Assembly: GCA_012519515.1 (NCBI GenBank)
Contig: JAAYQC010000197.1
Span: 1 to 34,660, forward strand
Reading direction: 5' to 3'
Source: Bacteroidales bacterium
Lineage (GTDB): Bacteria > Bacteroidota > Bacteroidia > Bacteroidales > VadinHA17
DNA: 34,660 bases
Made by a program: the position numbers and the translations under genes. Below, one piece after another: positions 1 to 8,359 of the stretch. The notes under the pieces are model-generated. The model ran no database searches. It was not told the DNA's origin and saw only the letters and a list, made by a program, of their open reading frames with translations. Numbering within the stretch: position 1 is the first letter of the stretch; the number at the start of each line of letters is the position of its first letter.

Positions 1-139
1 AGATCTAAACCTTCGGCAAGGAAATTGTTAATATGTTGTAACAGGCTGTTAGTCAAAAAAGGATTTATTGATTTATTTAGTACTGTTTTTTTAAATATCT
101 TTCAGCCTGAATTCGGATTATGGTGTTAATTATTTAACA

Positions 140-3100
140 TTGTTTCGATTAGGAATATGTAAACTGGCCGGTGCAATACTTGGTTTCCTGTTAATGTCGG
201 TTCAATCGGGCGCTCAGACAGGAAATAAATTTATTTACCGGTTTAGCGGCAATTTGCAGGACAAGCCTGTAATTGCCGGTGAGGGTAGCATTGTCATCAA
301 TTACAGCCTTCCGGAACTCTCCATCGACAACATAACAAATGACAATGGCATCTTTTACCGGCTTTCCGCCCCGGGCCATTCAAAAACAGCTGACCCGGGG
401 AAACCTGAACTGCCGGTATTCAGCCGTCTTGTTTCAATTCCCTCCGGAACCGGATACAAAATCAGGATATCGGATGTGATCTCAACCAGTATCGCTCCAT
501 CCGGAAGAAATATAAAAGGCAGGCTCTTCCCCGCGCAACCGGGTGAGATCAAGCAGGACCTGCCCGGAAAACCTGATTTTGTCATCGACCGGAAATTATA
601 TTCCTCCAGGGGAGTTATTGGAAATGATACTGTAAGGATTGAAACACTGGGACGTTTGAGGGGAAAGGATCTTTCAACGCTTGTCATCTCGCCCGTCAGG
701 TATAATCCCTCATCAAATTCACTTGAGGTAATAACTTCAATGAAAATTGAGATCACCTACCCGGGTGGCATCTTTTCTCATGCAAAATCATCAGGCGGCG
801 GAGAATCGCCCCTGTTTGCCTTTACTTTTGGAAAGGGTGTCCTGAATTATTACCCTGATGAGATCATCAACGATTACTCTGACCAGCCAGTTGAAATGAT
901 AATTGTAACAGACACCTCCTACCGGAAAGTACTGGAGCCCTTTTTCCGCTGGAAACGGCAAAAGGGATTCAGACTCAATGTACTTTATTACGGTGAAGGT
1001 CTGGCAGGAAGCCATTTCTCCGAGCTGAAGAAATCAATAGCAGAAATTTACAATGCATCAAAGGCTGAAGGTCATCCGCCGGAATACCTTCTTATAATAG
1101 GCGATGTAACTAAAGTCCCTTATTACGGAACCGGGAATGTCACGGATATGTACTATGGAGAATTCGACGGACATGGTGCTTTCCTTCCCGATATGTATAT
1201 AGGGAGGATACCGGCGAAGGACACTGCTTCGGCAAGGACTGTCGCGGAAAAAATCATTCAGTATGAAAAGCACATGTTTGCCGATACAAACCGGTTTCAG
1301 TCAAATGCACTAGCCCTGGCAGGAAAGGATGCCTCTTACGAAAGCTATATGAACGGTCAGGTCAGGTATGCTGTTGACAATTATCTTACCGCCGCCAACC
1401 GTATCAATGAATATCATTTCTACTATCCCGACGGATTCACAAAAAAAGATTCGGTGATGAAGCTTATTTCGGAGGGATTATCCTTTATCAACTATTCCGG
1501 CCACGGTTCTTCGGCAGGCTGGCTGCATATCGACATCAAATCGCCCGATATAAAGAAACTCAGCAACGCGAACATGTATCCCTTTATAATAAGCAATGCA
1601 TGCCGCACGGCTCAGTTCAACGACACGGCATCGTTCGGCAACAAAATGCTGGTATCCAGGAACAAGGGAGCTATCGGTTTCATAGGTTGCACAAATGATT
1701 CGTACTGGGACGAGGATTTTACCTGGGCAATCGGACCGGGTACCCCGAACGAGAATCCAAAGTACAGCGATACGGGTCTCGGCGCACTCGACAGGTTGTT
1801 CCACACCCATGGAGAACTTCCTTCAGACTGGTATGTCAGCATGGGTCAGATCAATTATGCCGGAAATCTTGCCGTCAGTTCAACATCATCTCTTAAAAAG
1901 AAATACTACTGGGAAACCTATGCCGTGCTTGGCGACCCGAGCCTGATGCCGGTGATCGGCACTCCCCAAAATTTCAATATTTCACTGCCCGACACCCTGC
2001 CCAGGGGCATCACATCATGGTCGCTCACTGCCGATCCGTTTTCCTATGTTGCCATTTCTGATTTTGAAAACCTGTGGGATGCATCACATGCCAGTCCGTC
2101 AGGCGCAGTAACACTTGACATACCTGCATTTTCGGGCGATTCATGCCTGCTGGTAATAACCGGCCAGAACCGGATACCTGTCATAAAAACCATCTACTTT
2201 GCCAACAGCACCAGGGGCTATATCAACCTGTCATCCTCAGAGATAAACGATTCCGAAGAGAATAATAACAAACTTGCCGATTTCGGAGAGAGTTTCTGGC
2301 TCAAACTGAAAATAGCCAACCTGGGACAGACAGGGATATCAGATCTTACCGCATCAATATCATCCGATTCCGAATGGATTACCATAAACAACAGTACTGC
2401 CCTGATCCCTTCAATACCCGGAAGATCTGAAATCACTCTCGACAATGCCCTTCAGCTCACTCTCGACGAGAACGTTCCCGACCAGGGAATCGTTACAATC
2501 GACCTCAGCCTCAAGGACAACCTGACTGAAAAGAAGTACAAAATTGACATAAGGGTCCATGCACCAAGACTTGAGATTATTAATTGCATAGTCAACGATG
2601 CCCTTCATGGGAATAACAACGCGGCGGCTGAACCAGGAGAGAGCTTCAACCTGGTATTCCAGGTAAGAAACCTCGGATCCAGCAGCACTTCCGGGCAGTT
2701 CTACATTAATCCGCAGGGAGAAAAACTGGAGATCATCGATCCCGATATTAAATCAGGCACCCTGCAATTCGGTAGTATATCGGAAATTCCGGTGGCGGCA
2801 AAGCTTGCCGAATCAGCCCGGCATGGTGAGCATATCTCGCTGCGATCGGTTCTTGATTGTTCTCCCTTTATAGTTAACAAGGATTTCACAATCAGAGTGG
2901 GAAAAGTAAGGGAGAACTTTGAGTCATCATCATTCAGGAGCTATCCCTGGATCAACCTCAGCGAAAAACCATGGGTTGTCACCCAGACAAACGCGTTCGA
3001 CGGAGTTATTTCAGCAAGGTCGGGTCTCATAAGCCACAACAATGCCTCAAGGCTCATTATGAGAACCGAATTCCCGGAACCCGACACAGTGAAGTTTTTC

Positions 3101-3916
3101 GTCGAAGTGTCGTCGGAACTCAATTACGACTATTTCCTGTTCCTTGTAAACGGAAATGAAATAGTAAGAAAATCGGGCGAAACAGGATGGGAAGAGATCA
3201 CTGCCCCTGTTGAAGCCGGGCTGAATGTACTCGAATGGACATATAGGAAGGATAACTCTGTTTCCCAGGGAGGAGATGCTGCATGGATCGACCTTATTGA
3301 CTTCTCACAAACATCAGTTGTGAAATATATCAGCAGGGACCTGGAAGTGGCAAGGATTGTAAGCCCCGTTCAGAAAGATGTTTACGGCCAGGAAATTATC
3401 GCGGTGAATGTACTTAACATGGGAAGAGATACCATCAACGGGTTTTCCCTTGCATATTCGGTTAATAACAGACAGCCGGTAATCCAGCATTTCAACGAGA
3501 AAATTGCACCCTTCCAGGATTCATTGACCGTCGAATTTGAAAGAAGGGCCGACCTTGATCTCAGCGGCACATACGACATTGTTGTGTACGGTCTCGGCAA
3601 TAATGATGAGTACCTGATGAATGACACTCTGAAAGTCAGCCTGGTGAACACGGATGTGAATGAGTCGGCAAAGGTGTTCCCAAATCCTTTCTCCGACCGG
3701 ATTAACATAATTATTAATTCGAGGACCGACAGGGCTGTCAGGGTCAAACTTACCACCACCACGGGCGAACAGGTCATTTCATTGAGAGAACCCATTACTG
3801 CCGGAGAAAACCAGATCAGCCTTAATACTTCTAACATTGGTCCCGGAATGTATATCTTAAGCATCAGCGAACCCGGCATTCCCAGGGCTTACTCCCTGGT
3901 AAAAATAAAACGCTGA
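140..3916 (+). CDS. Gingipain-like C25 cysteine protease with T9SS sorting domain
   Basis: A large secreted protease of 1258 residues. The N-terminus is a signal peptide ending near Gln-Ser-Gly-Ala-Gln (about residue 26). A propeptide-like region (about 30-245) precedes a C25 catalytic domain (about 247-620) with the His of a Gly-His-Gly motif at residue 455 and the Cys of Asn-Ala-Cys at 488, the gingipain dyad. The domain closes with the usual Tyr-Ala-Val-Leu-Gly-Asp-Pro-Ser segment. Next come beta-sandwich, CARDB-like regions. The last 80 residues (FPNPF..., then GMYILSI and a basic end) form a type A T9SS sorting domain, so the protein should cross the outer membrane and be released or anchored to the surface. 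The start is a TTG at 140: no ATG gives the complete signal peptide. Family by motifs is sure; substrate specificity is not known. Confidence 0.93.
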   Translation: MFRLGICKLAGAILGFLLMSVQSGAQTGNKFIYRFSGNLQDKPVIAGEGSIVINYSLPELSIDNITNDNGIFYRLSAPGHSKTADPGKPELPVFSRLVSIPSGTGYKIRISDVISTSIAPSGRNIKGRLFPAQPGEIKQDLPGKPDFVIDRKLYSSRGVIGNDTVRIETLGRLRGKDLSTLVISPVRYNPSSNSLEVITSMKIEITYPGGIFSHAKSSGGGESPLFAFTFGKGVLNYYPDEIINDYSDQPVEMIIVTDTSYRKVLEPFFRWKRQKGFRLNVLYYGEGLAGSHFSELKKSIAEIYNASKAEGHPPEYLLIIGDVTKVPYYGTGNVTDMYYGEFDGHGAFLPDMYIGRIPAKDTASARTVAEKIIQYEKHMFADTNRFQSNALALAGKDASYESYMNGQVRYAVDNYLTAANRINEYHFYYPDGFTKKDSVMKLISEGLSFINYSGHGSSAGWLHIDIKSPDIKKLSNANMYPFIISNACRTAQFNDTASFGNKMLVSRNKGAIGFIGCTNDSYWDEDFTWAIGPGTPNENPKYSDTGLGALDRLFHTHGELPSDWYVSMGQINYAGNLAVSSTSSLKKKYYWETYAVLGDPSLMPVIGTPQNFNISLPDTLPRGITSWSLTADPFSYVAISDFENLWDASHASPSGAVTLDIPAFSGDSCLLVITGQNRIPVIKTIYFANSTRGYINLSSSEINDSEENNNKLADFGESFWLKLKIANLGQTGISDLTASISSDSEWITINNSTALIPSIPGRSEITLDNALQLTLDENVPDQGIVTIDLSLKDNLTEKKYKIDIRVHAPRLEIINCIVNDALHGNNNAAAEPGESFNLVFQVRNLGSSSTSGQFYINPQGEKLEIIDPDIKSGTLQFGSISEIPVAAKLAESARHGEHISLRSVLDCSPFIVNKDFTIRVGKVRENFESSSFRSYPWINLSEKPWVVTQTNAFDGVISARSGLISHNNASRLIMRTEFPEPDTVKFFVEVSSELNYDYFLFLVNGNEIVRKSGETGWEEITAPVEAGLNVLEWTYRKDNSVSQGGDAAWIDLIDFSQTSVVKYISRDLEVARIVSPVQKDVYGQEIIAVNVLNMGRDTINGFSLAYSVNNRQPVIQHFNEKIAPFQDSLTVEFERRADLDLSGTYDIVVYGLGNNDEYLMNDTLKVSLVNTDVNESAKVFPNPFSDRINIIINSRTDRAVRVKLTTTTGEQVISLREPITAGENQISLNTSNIGPGMYILSISEPGIPRAYSLVKIKR

Positions 3917-4065
3917 ACATCATAACCTGCACAGATACGGCATATTAGCCTTTCCGGAAGCGATGATGAAACACAAAGGAAGAGTTCAGGGAAATATCCT
4001 CATAAAAATTCTAAATCCTTAGTTGACTGAAGCTCCAGTGGCGGGTTTCATTCGAATACTTATAT

Positions 4066-4103
4066 AAAAAACAGACAGGGATACCTCCGAGGGTATCCCT
4101 GTC
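4066..4103 (-). terminator. Intrinsic terminator of the 4135-4881 gene
   Basis: Seen directly: a perfect 12-bp stem (4074-4085 with 4092-4103) and a 6-nt loop. On the minus strand a run of six T follows (4066-4071), then an AT-rich tail. It lies 31 nt past the stop codon of the DUF1080 lipoprotein gene. It might also stop plus-strand readthrough from the protease gene, but the plus side has no good T run. Confidence 0.85.
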
Positions 4104-4134
4104 CTCTTTCAAAAAATGAAAACACTGTGAAGAA

Positions 4135-4881
4135 CTACAGCTCCTTGATTTTAATATTCCTGAACCATACGTTATTGCCATGGTCCTGCAGACCAATGTA
4201 GCCTTCCCTGGCAGGATCAACAAATCTTGGCCAATCCTTGAACTTTGAATTTGCCACCATGTTTTTCCAGTCATCCGTCCAAAGATGGAATTCAACCACA
4301 TTGGCGCCGTTCTGCTTGAATACAACGGTTCCCTGATAACACAGGATGCCTGCCGTGTTCCATTCGCCGGCCGGCTTGGTGTTCTGCGGATTTGCAGGAA
4401 TAAGATCATATAGAGATCCTGCCTTGCGGTTTCCGTCTACACCAAGCTGAGCATCGGGGTGACGCTCATTGTCGAGTATCTGCATCTCGGGAGAAGACAT
4501 AAAAATTGGTTCATCGGGAACTTCCTGAGCCAGGAAGAATATACCGCTGTTGCCTCCCGGTTCTATTTTCCATTCAAGCGATAGTTCGAAATTGCTGAAT
4601 TTTTTGTCATAAATGATATCGCCTCCTGCTCCGCCAGCTTCACCTGCACCCGAACCGATGCAATGAAGTGTGCCATCAACTATCTCCCAACCTGCCGGGG
4701 GAAAAGTTGACTTATTGTAACCACGCCAGCCGTCGGTCGAGGTTCCGTCAAAAAGTACTGTCCATCCTTCATCCGCGGCAGCAGCCTGTGAACCTGCTTT
4801 TTTGCCTTTCGAACCGCAGGATGCTGTCAGACCAAGGATAAGAACACATGATAAAGACATGATAACGAAATGTTTCATCAT
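4135..4881 (-). CDS. DUF1080 (3-keto-disaccharide hydrolase family) lipoprotein
   Basis: A 248-residue exported lipoprotein: a hydrophobic leader ends in the lipobox Leu-Thr-Ala-Ser-Cys (Cys22). The rest is one DUF1080 concanavalin-like domain (about 38-248) with hallmark segments LFDGTSTDGW, GGNSGIFF, EMQILDN, AGSLYDL and a final GLQDHGNNVWFRNIKI. Members of this family hydrolyse or eliminate 3-keto-glycosides, products of sugar oxidation at C3. That the next gene upstream on the same strand is a Gfo/Idh/MocA oxidoreductase fits this role, but the substrate is inferred. It is paralogous to the gene at 6668-7462. Two ATGs in tandem (4881 and 4878) are possible starts. An unusual nested repeat occupies its upstream region. 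Confidence 0.9.
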   Translation of the reverse strand: MMKHFVIMSLSCVLILGLTASCGSKGKKAGSQAAAADEGWTVLFDGTSTDGWRGYNKSTFPPAGWEIVDGTLHCIGSGAGEAGGAGGDIIYDKKFSNFELSLEWKIEPGGNSGIFFLAQEVPDEPIFMSSPEMQILDNERHPDAQLGVDGNRKAGSLYDLIPANPQNTKPAGEWNTAGILCYQGTVVFKQNGANVVEFHLWTDDWKNMVANSKFKDWPRFVDPAREGYIGLQDHGNNVWFRNIKIKEL

Positions 4882-4882
4882 A

Positions 4883-4996
4883 ATATAATTTTGATTTTAA
4901 TGGTATGATGGAACCCACATGTTTGAAAATTATATTCATACGTGTTTGTGTATGTAACACATGTGGGTTTCATCAGTATATAATTTTGATTTTAAT
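4883..4996. repeat. 19-bp direct repeats enclosing an imperfect inverted repeat
   Basis: ATATAATTTTGATTTTAAT occurs exactly at 4883-4901 and again at 4978-4996. Between the copies is a 17-bp inverted repeat (TGATGGAACCCACATGT at 4906-4922, its complement at 4959-4975, one G-T mismatch), which itself encloses a shorter CATAC/GTATG pair (4937-4941, 4950-4954). The layout of flanking direct repeats around terminal inverted repeats resembles a miniature mobile element with a target duplication, but it could equally be a leader structure or operator for the DUF1080 gene that starts at 4881. Confidence 0.6.
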
Positions 4997-5007
4997 ATAA
5001 TTAATAT

Positions 5008-5032
5008 GCGGAGACGGCTATGCCGTCTCCGC
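5008..5032 (-). terminator. Hairpin terminator of the 5055-6542 gene
   Basis: A perfect 11-bp GC-rich stem (5008-5018 with 5022-5032) with a 3-nt loop. It starts 22 nt past the stop codon of the minus-strand oxidoreductase and is followed on that strand by an AT-rich tail (ATATTAATTATATT), not a pure T run. An intrinsic terminator is the best reading. Confidence 0.7.
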
Positions 5033-5054
5033 TAATATTCAAGTGCTTAGGATA

Positions 5055-6542
5055 TTATGCAGGCATATCGGGCAATGACCATGGAGCACGGTAGGTATGC
5101 TTGATCATTTCGTTTGCAAATTCCTGAGCATTAATGGTAAGGTTAGGCCTGTCGAACTTAGGATCACCGTCTATGATGGTGAAGTTGTCGGAGATGGTAA
5201 GTCTTACCTTGTCATCAGCCGAGACATTCTTGAACTCCATCTTATCACCGTCCCATTCGAGTTCCTTATTGAGTCCCTGCAGTCTGACGGCAAGAACACC
5301 CATAACAACCATTTCATTGAAAGGACCTGCTTCGGAGAAGTCGGATTTTGGCTTCACCCTGCTTTCCGGACTTTCCTTGCAAGCGCGTACCCAGTCCATT
5401 TCATGAGATACACCGTCAGGAAGCCTGCGCTCGGTTTTGGGAGAAGTGGGAACACGGCCTGAGAGCAGCCACGGATCCCTTCCATAGCAACCGGAGATGA
5501 GTTTATCCTTTGTTCCGTGGAAGATAGCCCCGCCACCGGCGTTGTTCATATTCTTTCCGGCTGGCCATCCTGCTGGTTTGGCAGGCTGCAATCCGCCGTC
5601 GTACCAGATTACTTCCACTTCCGGATAGGTCATTTTTGATCTTTTTGGAGTCGGTCTGGCAGGGAATGTCAGTTTAACCATTTGTGCATTCGGGGCACAA
5701 TCGGTAAGCAGCAGGGTTGAACTGCCCTGTGCTTTTATTGGGTACATGAGCTTAAGGCCCTTGAACACAGGATGCAGAATATGACATGCCATATCGCCCA
5801 ATGCACCTGTTCCAAAGTCCCACCAGCCGCGCCAGTTCCATGGTGTGTAAAGACTGTTGTAGGGGCGCATCTTTGCCGGACCGACGAAGAGGTCCCAGTT
5901 GAGTGTGTCAGGAACCCACTCACCATTGGGAACATTGAGGCCCTGTGGCCAAATCGGCCTGTCGGTGAAAGTTTCAACTTGCCTGACTTCTCCAATCTCG
6001 CCGTTCTGCAGCCATTCAACAGTCAGGTTGACACCTTCGCCCGATGATCCCTGGTTACCCATCTGTGTGGCAACCTTGTACTTATCAGCAAGCTTTGTAA
6101 GCAGCCTCGATTCATACACCGTGTGAGTCAAAGGTTTCTGAACATAAACATGCTTCCCGAGAGTCATGGCGTGAGCAGCAATAATGGCATGAGTATGGTC
6201 GGCCGTTGCAACGATAACTGCATCAATCGACTTACCCATTTCATCATACATCTTGCGCCAGTCCCAGTAACGCTTGGCATTGGGATGCGCTTCGAAAACC
6301 TTCTTCGAATAGCCCCAGTCTACATCGCATAAAGCAACAATGTTCTCTGTCGGGGCAACTGCTCTCAGGTTCGAGTTACCCATGCCCCCGATTCCTACGA
6401 CAGCAATATTCAGCTTGTCACTCGGAGCCCTGTGGCCCATTCCGCTGACAACCGAGCCTGGAATAATGGTAAGCCCTGCGGCTACAGCCCCGGTTGTTCC
6501 GATAAAATTGCGTCTCGTAATCTGTTTGGATTTTTCTTTCAT
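5055..6542 (-). CDS. Tat-exported Gfo/Idh/MocA family oxidoreductase
   Basis: A 495-residue NAD(P)-dependent sugar oxidoreductase. The start at 6542 is chosen because it places a twin-arginine signal (Thr-Arg-Arg-Asn-Phe-Ile-Gly) at residues 9-15 followed by a hydrophobic stretch; an upstream hydrophobic extension in the same frame has no clear start context. The Rossmann motif VGIGGMG is near residue 50, and Gln-Lys-Pro, the EKP-type catalytic lysine motif, follows at about 140. The C-terminal half is the usual alpha/beta substrate domain. Tat export implies folding with its cofactor before transport. It sits between two exported DUF1080 proteins on one strand, which suggests oxidation of a glycoside at C3 followed by DUF1080 cleavage. 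The role is inferred; the family is clear. Confidence 0.9.
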   Translation of the reverse strand: MKEKSKQITRRNFIGTTGAVAAGLTIIPGSVVSGMGHRAPSDKLNIAVVGIGGMGNSNLRAVAPTENIVALCDVDWGYSKKVFEAHPNAKRYWDWRKMYDEMGKSIDAVIVATADHTHAIIAAHAMTLGKHVYVQKPLTHTVYESRLLTKLADKYKVATQMGNQGSSGEGVNLTVEWLQNGEIGEVRQVETFTDRPIWPQGLNVPNGEWVPDTLNWDLFVGPAKMRPYNSLYTPWNWRGWWDFGTGALGDMACHILHPVFKGLKLMYPIKAQGSSTLLLTDCAPNAQMVKLTFPARPTPKRSKMTYPEVEVIWYDGGLQPAKPAGWPAGKNMNNAGGGAIFHGTKDKLISGCYGRDPWLLSGRVPTSPKTERRLPDGVSHEMDWVRACKESPESRVKPKSDFSEAGPFNEMVVMGVLAVRLQGLNKELEWDGDKMEFKNVSADDKVRLTISDNFTIIDGDPKFDRPNLTINAQEFANEMIKHTYRAPWSLPDMPA

Positions 6543-6584
6543 TGTCAGGTATTTTAAGTTTGTTATTAAGATTGGATTAATTAT

Positions 6585-6617
6585 CAAAAATAGTAATTTA
6601 TATATAAAAAACAGCAA
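6585..6617 (-). promoter_or_regulatory. Bacteroidota-type promoter for the oxidoreductase
   Basis: On the minus strand, TATTTTTG (6592-6585) matches the TANNTTTG -7 box and a TTG (6617-6615) lies 22 nt upstream in the -33 position. The box is 42 nt before the ATG at 6542. It overlaps the terminator of the gene upstream. Confidence 0.55.
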
Positions 6618-6627
6618 TCATTTGCTG
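6606..6627 (-). terminator. Intrinsic terminator of the second DUF1080 gene
   Basis: CAGCAA (6612-6617) pairs with TTGCTG (6622-6627) over a 4-nt loop; on the minus strand six T follow. It lies about 40 nt past the stop codon at 6668. Its tail is identical to that of the other DUF1080 terminator near 4066. Confidence 0.7.
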
Positions 6628-6667
6628 GCAAGCGACAAAGGATTGTCTGTTTTTTCTAAATGTCTGA

Positions 6668-7462
6668 TTACAACTCCCTTATCCAGATATTCCTGTAGGC
6701 AACCGGATTACCGTGGTCCTGAAGAACCAGCGGCATTGCGCCATGCTTTCTGATTGAATACTCCGGAATACCGATGTAGAGTGTCGGGCCTCTGAGACTG
6801 ACATTGTTCTGAATCAGAACACCATTGTGTAAAACGGTCACCCTTGGAGGTGTGAAATATGATAAGCTGTCCTCTCCAAAACGCGGCGCGGTGTAAATAA
6901 TATCATAACACTGCCATTCCCCGGGCTTGCGGCTTGCATTGACAAGGGGTGCATACTGCTTGTACAGGCTTCCGGCCTGACCCTGAACGTAGGTCGGGTT
7001 GTCATAGCTGTCAAGTACCTGAACCTCGTAAAGGCTCTGAAGATATACACCGCTGTTTCCCCTTCCCTGTCCGTCACCCTGAACTACCGATGGCGACTTC
7101 CATTCTATGTGAAGCTGGAAATCATTGAATTTCCTTTTTGTCTGAATAACACCCGATCCTTTGACACAAACAAGGGCGCCATTCTCCACTACCCATTTTG
7201 TAGGATTACCCCTTGCATCCTCCCACTCCTTGTTTACATCCGAACCGTCAAACAGAACAATGGCATCAGACGGAGGCATACCAACCTGCGCGCCGGGCTG
7301 AATGACAGGTACGGCAGGCTCAAAGAACTCTGTCATCTGGGGTGTCATCCTTGCAGGATACTCCTGCTTCTGCTGAGACTGAGCCGGTCTGCCTGGTTGT
7401 CCCTGCACGGAGCAAAAGACAAAAGGCATAAGAATCAAAATTGAGATAAACAGTTTTTTTAT
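6668..7462 (-). CDS. Exported DUF1080 protein, second paralogue
   Basis: A DUF1080 (3-keto-disaccharide hydrolase family) protein with an N-terminal signal peptide, a Gln/Pro-rich linker (about residues 24-60) and one DUF1080 domain with VLFDGSDVNKEW, GRGNSGVYLQ, YEVQVLDSYDN, AGSLYKQ and VLQDHGNPVAYRNIWIREL. No lipobox is evident. The start is uncertain. The complete signal peptide (basic Lys-Lys, then LFISILILMPF, cleavage near Gly-Gln) can be read only from an ATA codon at 7462, just after an in-frame TAG at 7471-7469; the usable standard starts, TTG at 7438 and ATG at 7429, both cut off the basic end. Its role beside the oxidoreductase is presumably cleavage of 3-oxidised sugars, an inference from the family. 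Confidence 0.87.
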   Translation of the reverse strand: MKKLFISILILMPFVFCSVQGQPGRPAQSQQKQEYPARMTPQMTEFFEPAVPVIQPGAQVGMPPSDAIVLFDGSDVNKEWEDARGNPTKWVVENGALVCVKGSGVIQTKRKFNDFQLHIEWKSPSVVQGDGQGRGNSGVYLQSLYEVQVLDSYDNPTYVQGQAGSLYKQYAPLVNASRKPGEWQCYDIIYTAPRFGEDSLSYFTPPRVTVLHNGVLIQNNVSLRGPTLYIGIPEYSIRKHGAMPLVLQDHGNPVAYRNIWIREL

Positions 7463-7570
7463 AGGAAACTAAATTTAAATGAGATTATAAATCAATTGGT
7501 TAGTATCAGAGGCAGAATTATTCCCGTTATGCTGGCAATCATCAGATTTTTACATTATCTAACATTCACT

Positions 7571-7602
7571 CAAATTTAATAATTAATTTTAGATATGGCA
7601 AA
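7571..7602 (-). promoter_or_regulatory. Bacteroidota-type promoter for the second DUF1080 gene
   Basis: On the minus strand, TTTG (7602-7599), a 20-nt spacer and TAAATTTG (7578-7571) match the -33/-7 pattern of Bacteroidota housekeeping promoters. The leader would be about 100 nt or longer. Confidence 0.55.
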
Positions 7603-7798
7603 CTGCAGAGCCCCGATTTAACCTTTTTTAATAACATTCAGCCTGCATTACTTCAGTTTTCGTTCAAAAGATCAGATGGATGGATGAAAATTGTTTCAAA
7701 ACGGCAATCGCATCAGTCTGTAATAACTTCTTCTTCTCTTCCATGAATAAATCGCGGGCAGAATTATTACAAAGGATGCATACTATGGAGTTTTCATT

Positions 7799-7806
7799 TA
7801 AATTTG
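7799..7806 (+). promoter_or_regulatory. -7 box upstream of the 7845 gene
   Basis: TAAATTTG matches TANNTTTG and lies 38 nt before the ATG. No clear -33 TTTG was found at the right distance. Confidence 0.4.
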
Positions 7807-7844
7807 GAAGCGACTGAAAAATATAAACCCAATTATTATCTGAG

Positions 7845-8315
7845 ATGGAAAACTCCTATTATTCTCTCGAGGTAAACAAAAACAACAGGCTGACACGGGT
7901 GTTCCAGCTAATCTTCGGGATCGTGTGCGCCGTGCTTGCAATTACCTGGATGATACTGAACCCCGACAGTTTAAAATCGTACACGAGTTTGCTGCCGTTT
8001 TTGTTCCTTGCCGTTTTCTCATGGTATATGATAAATTCTGGCATCGGCAAAGGTGAAAAACATATTGAGATCGGGCACGACCAGCTAAGAATAAAGAATA
8101 ATTCGCTTTTCCCAGCAAGGGTTTTTTCCGCCGCCGAAATATCAAAAATAGAGGTGCTGCCGCTCGGCATCCACTTATTCAGGAAAAACAAGGGCAAATT
8201 CCTTTTACGCTTTGGGACTACCTTTATCGATGTAATCGATCCGGTTAAAAGTGGCCTGGAGGAATTCTGCTCACGAAACAATATACCCGTGGAGTTTATA
8301 ACTGAAGAATTATAA
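7845..8315 (+). CDS. Small membrane protein, PH-like cytoplasmic domain
   Basis: A 156-residue protein of unknown function. Two hydrophobic segments (about 19-38 and 47-63) separated by a short loop form a membrane hairpin. The C-terminal part (about 72-150) is a beta-rich soluble region that starts with the pattern 'IEIGHDQLRIK' followed by alternating hydrophobic strands and a final helix (GLEEFCSRN), which resembles bacterial PH-like domains (DUF304/YdbT-type) fused to two membrane helices. This resemblance is by eye only. No catalytic motif is visible. It has its own -7 box and stands alone; the convergent CE15 gene ends 44 nt beyond. Confidence 0.75.
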   Translation: MENSYYSLEVNKNNRLTRVFQLIFGIVCAVLAITWMILNPDSLKSYTSLLPFLFLAVFSWYMINSGIGKGEKHIEIGHDQLRIKNNSLFPARVFSAAEISKIEVLPLGIHLFRKNKGKFLLRFGTTFIDVIDPVKSGLEEFCSRNNIPVEFITEEL

Positions 8316-8359
8316 TCAGCCCGGCGCTTTTCACAGCTGATATATAATAAGATATAGTT

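Larger units (their letters stand above)
7463..7844. other. 382-nt divergent intergenic region
   Basis: It separates the minus-strand DUF1080 gene from the plus-strand gene at 7845. It holds a good minus-strand promoter near 7571-7602 and a plus-strand -7 box at 7799-7806. I see no further open frame, hairpin or repeat in it. Confidence 0.6.

Noticed and set aside
1-139. Promoter of the protease gene
   Set aside because: TATCTTTC at 96-103 misses the -7 consensus by one base and no TTG lies at the right distance, so no site is claimed; nothing else is seen in these 139 nt.
3382-3879. Antisense frame of 165 codons in the protease gene
   Set aside because: A shadow of the T9SS domain coding strand; composition unlike a real protein and no promoter.
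6543-6617. Longer N-terminus for the Gfo/Idh oxidoreductase reaching 6617
   Set aside because: It would put a hydrophobic 25-residue stretch before the twin-arginine signal and place the -7 box and terminator inside the coding region.
8316-8340. Hairpin between the small membrane protein and CE15 genes
   Set aside because: A 6-bp ATCAGC/GCTGAT stem with a 13-nt loop and no T run; too weak to call a terminator.
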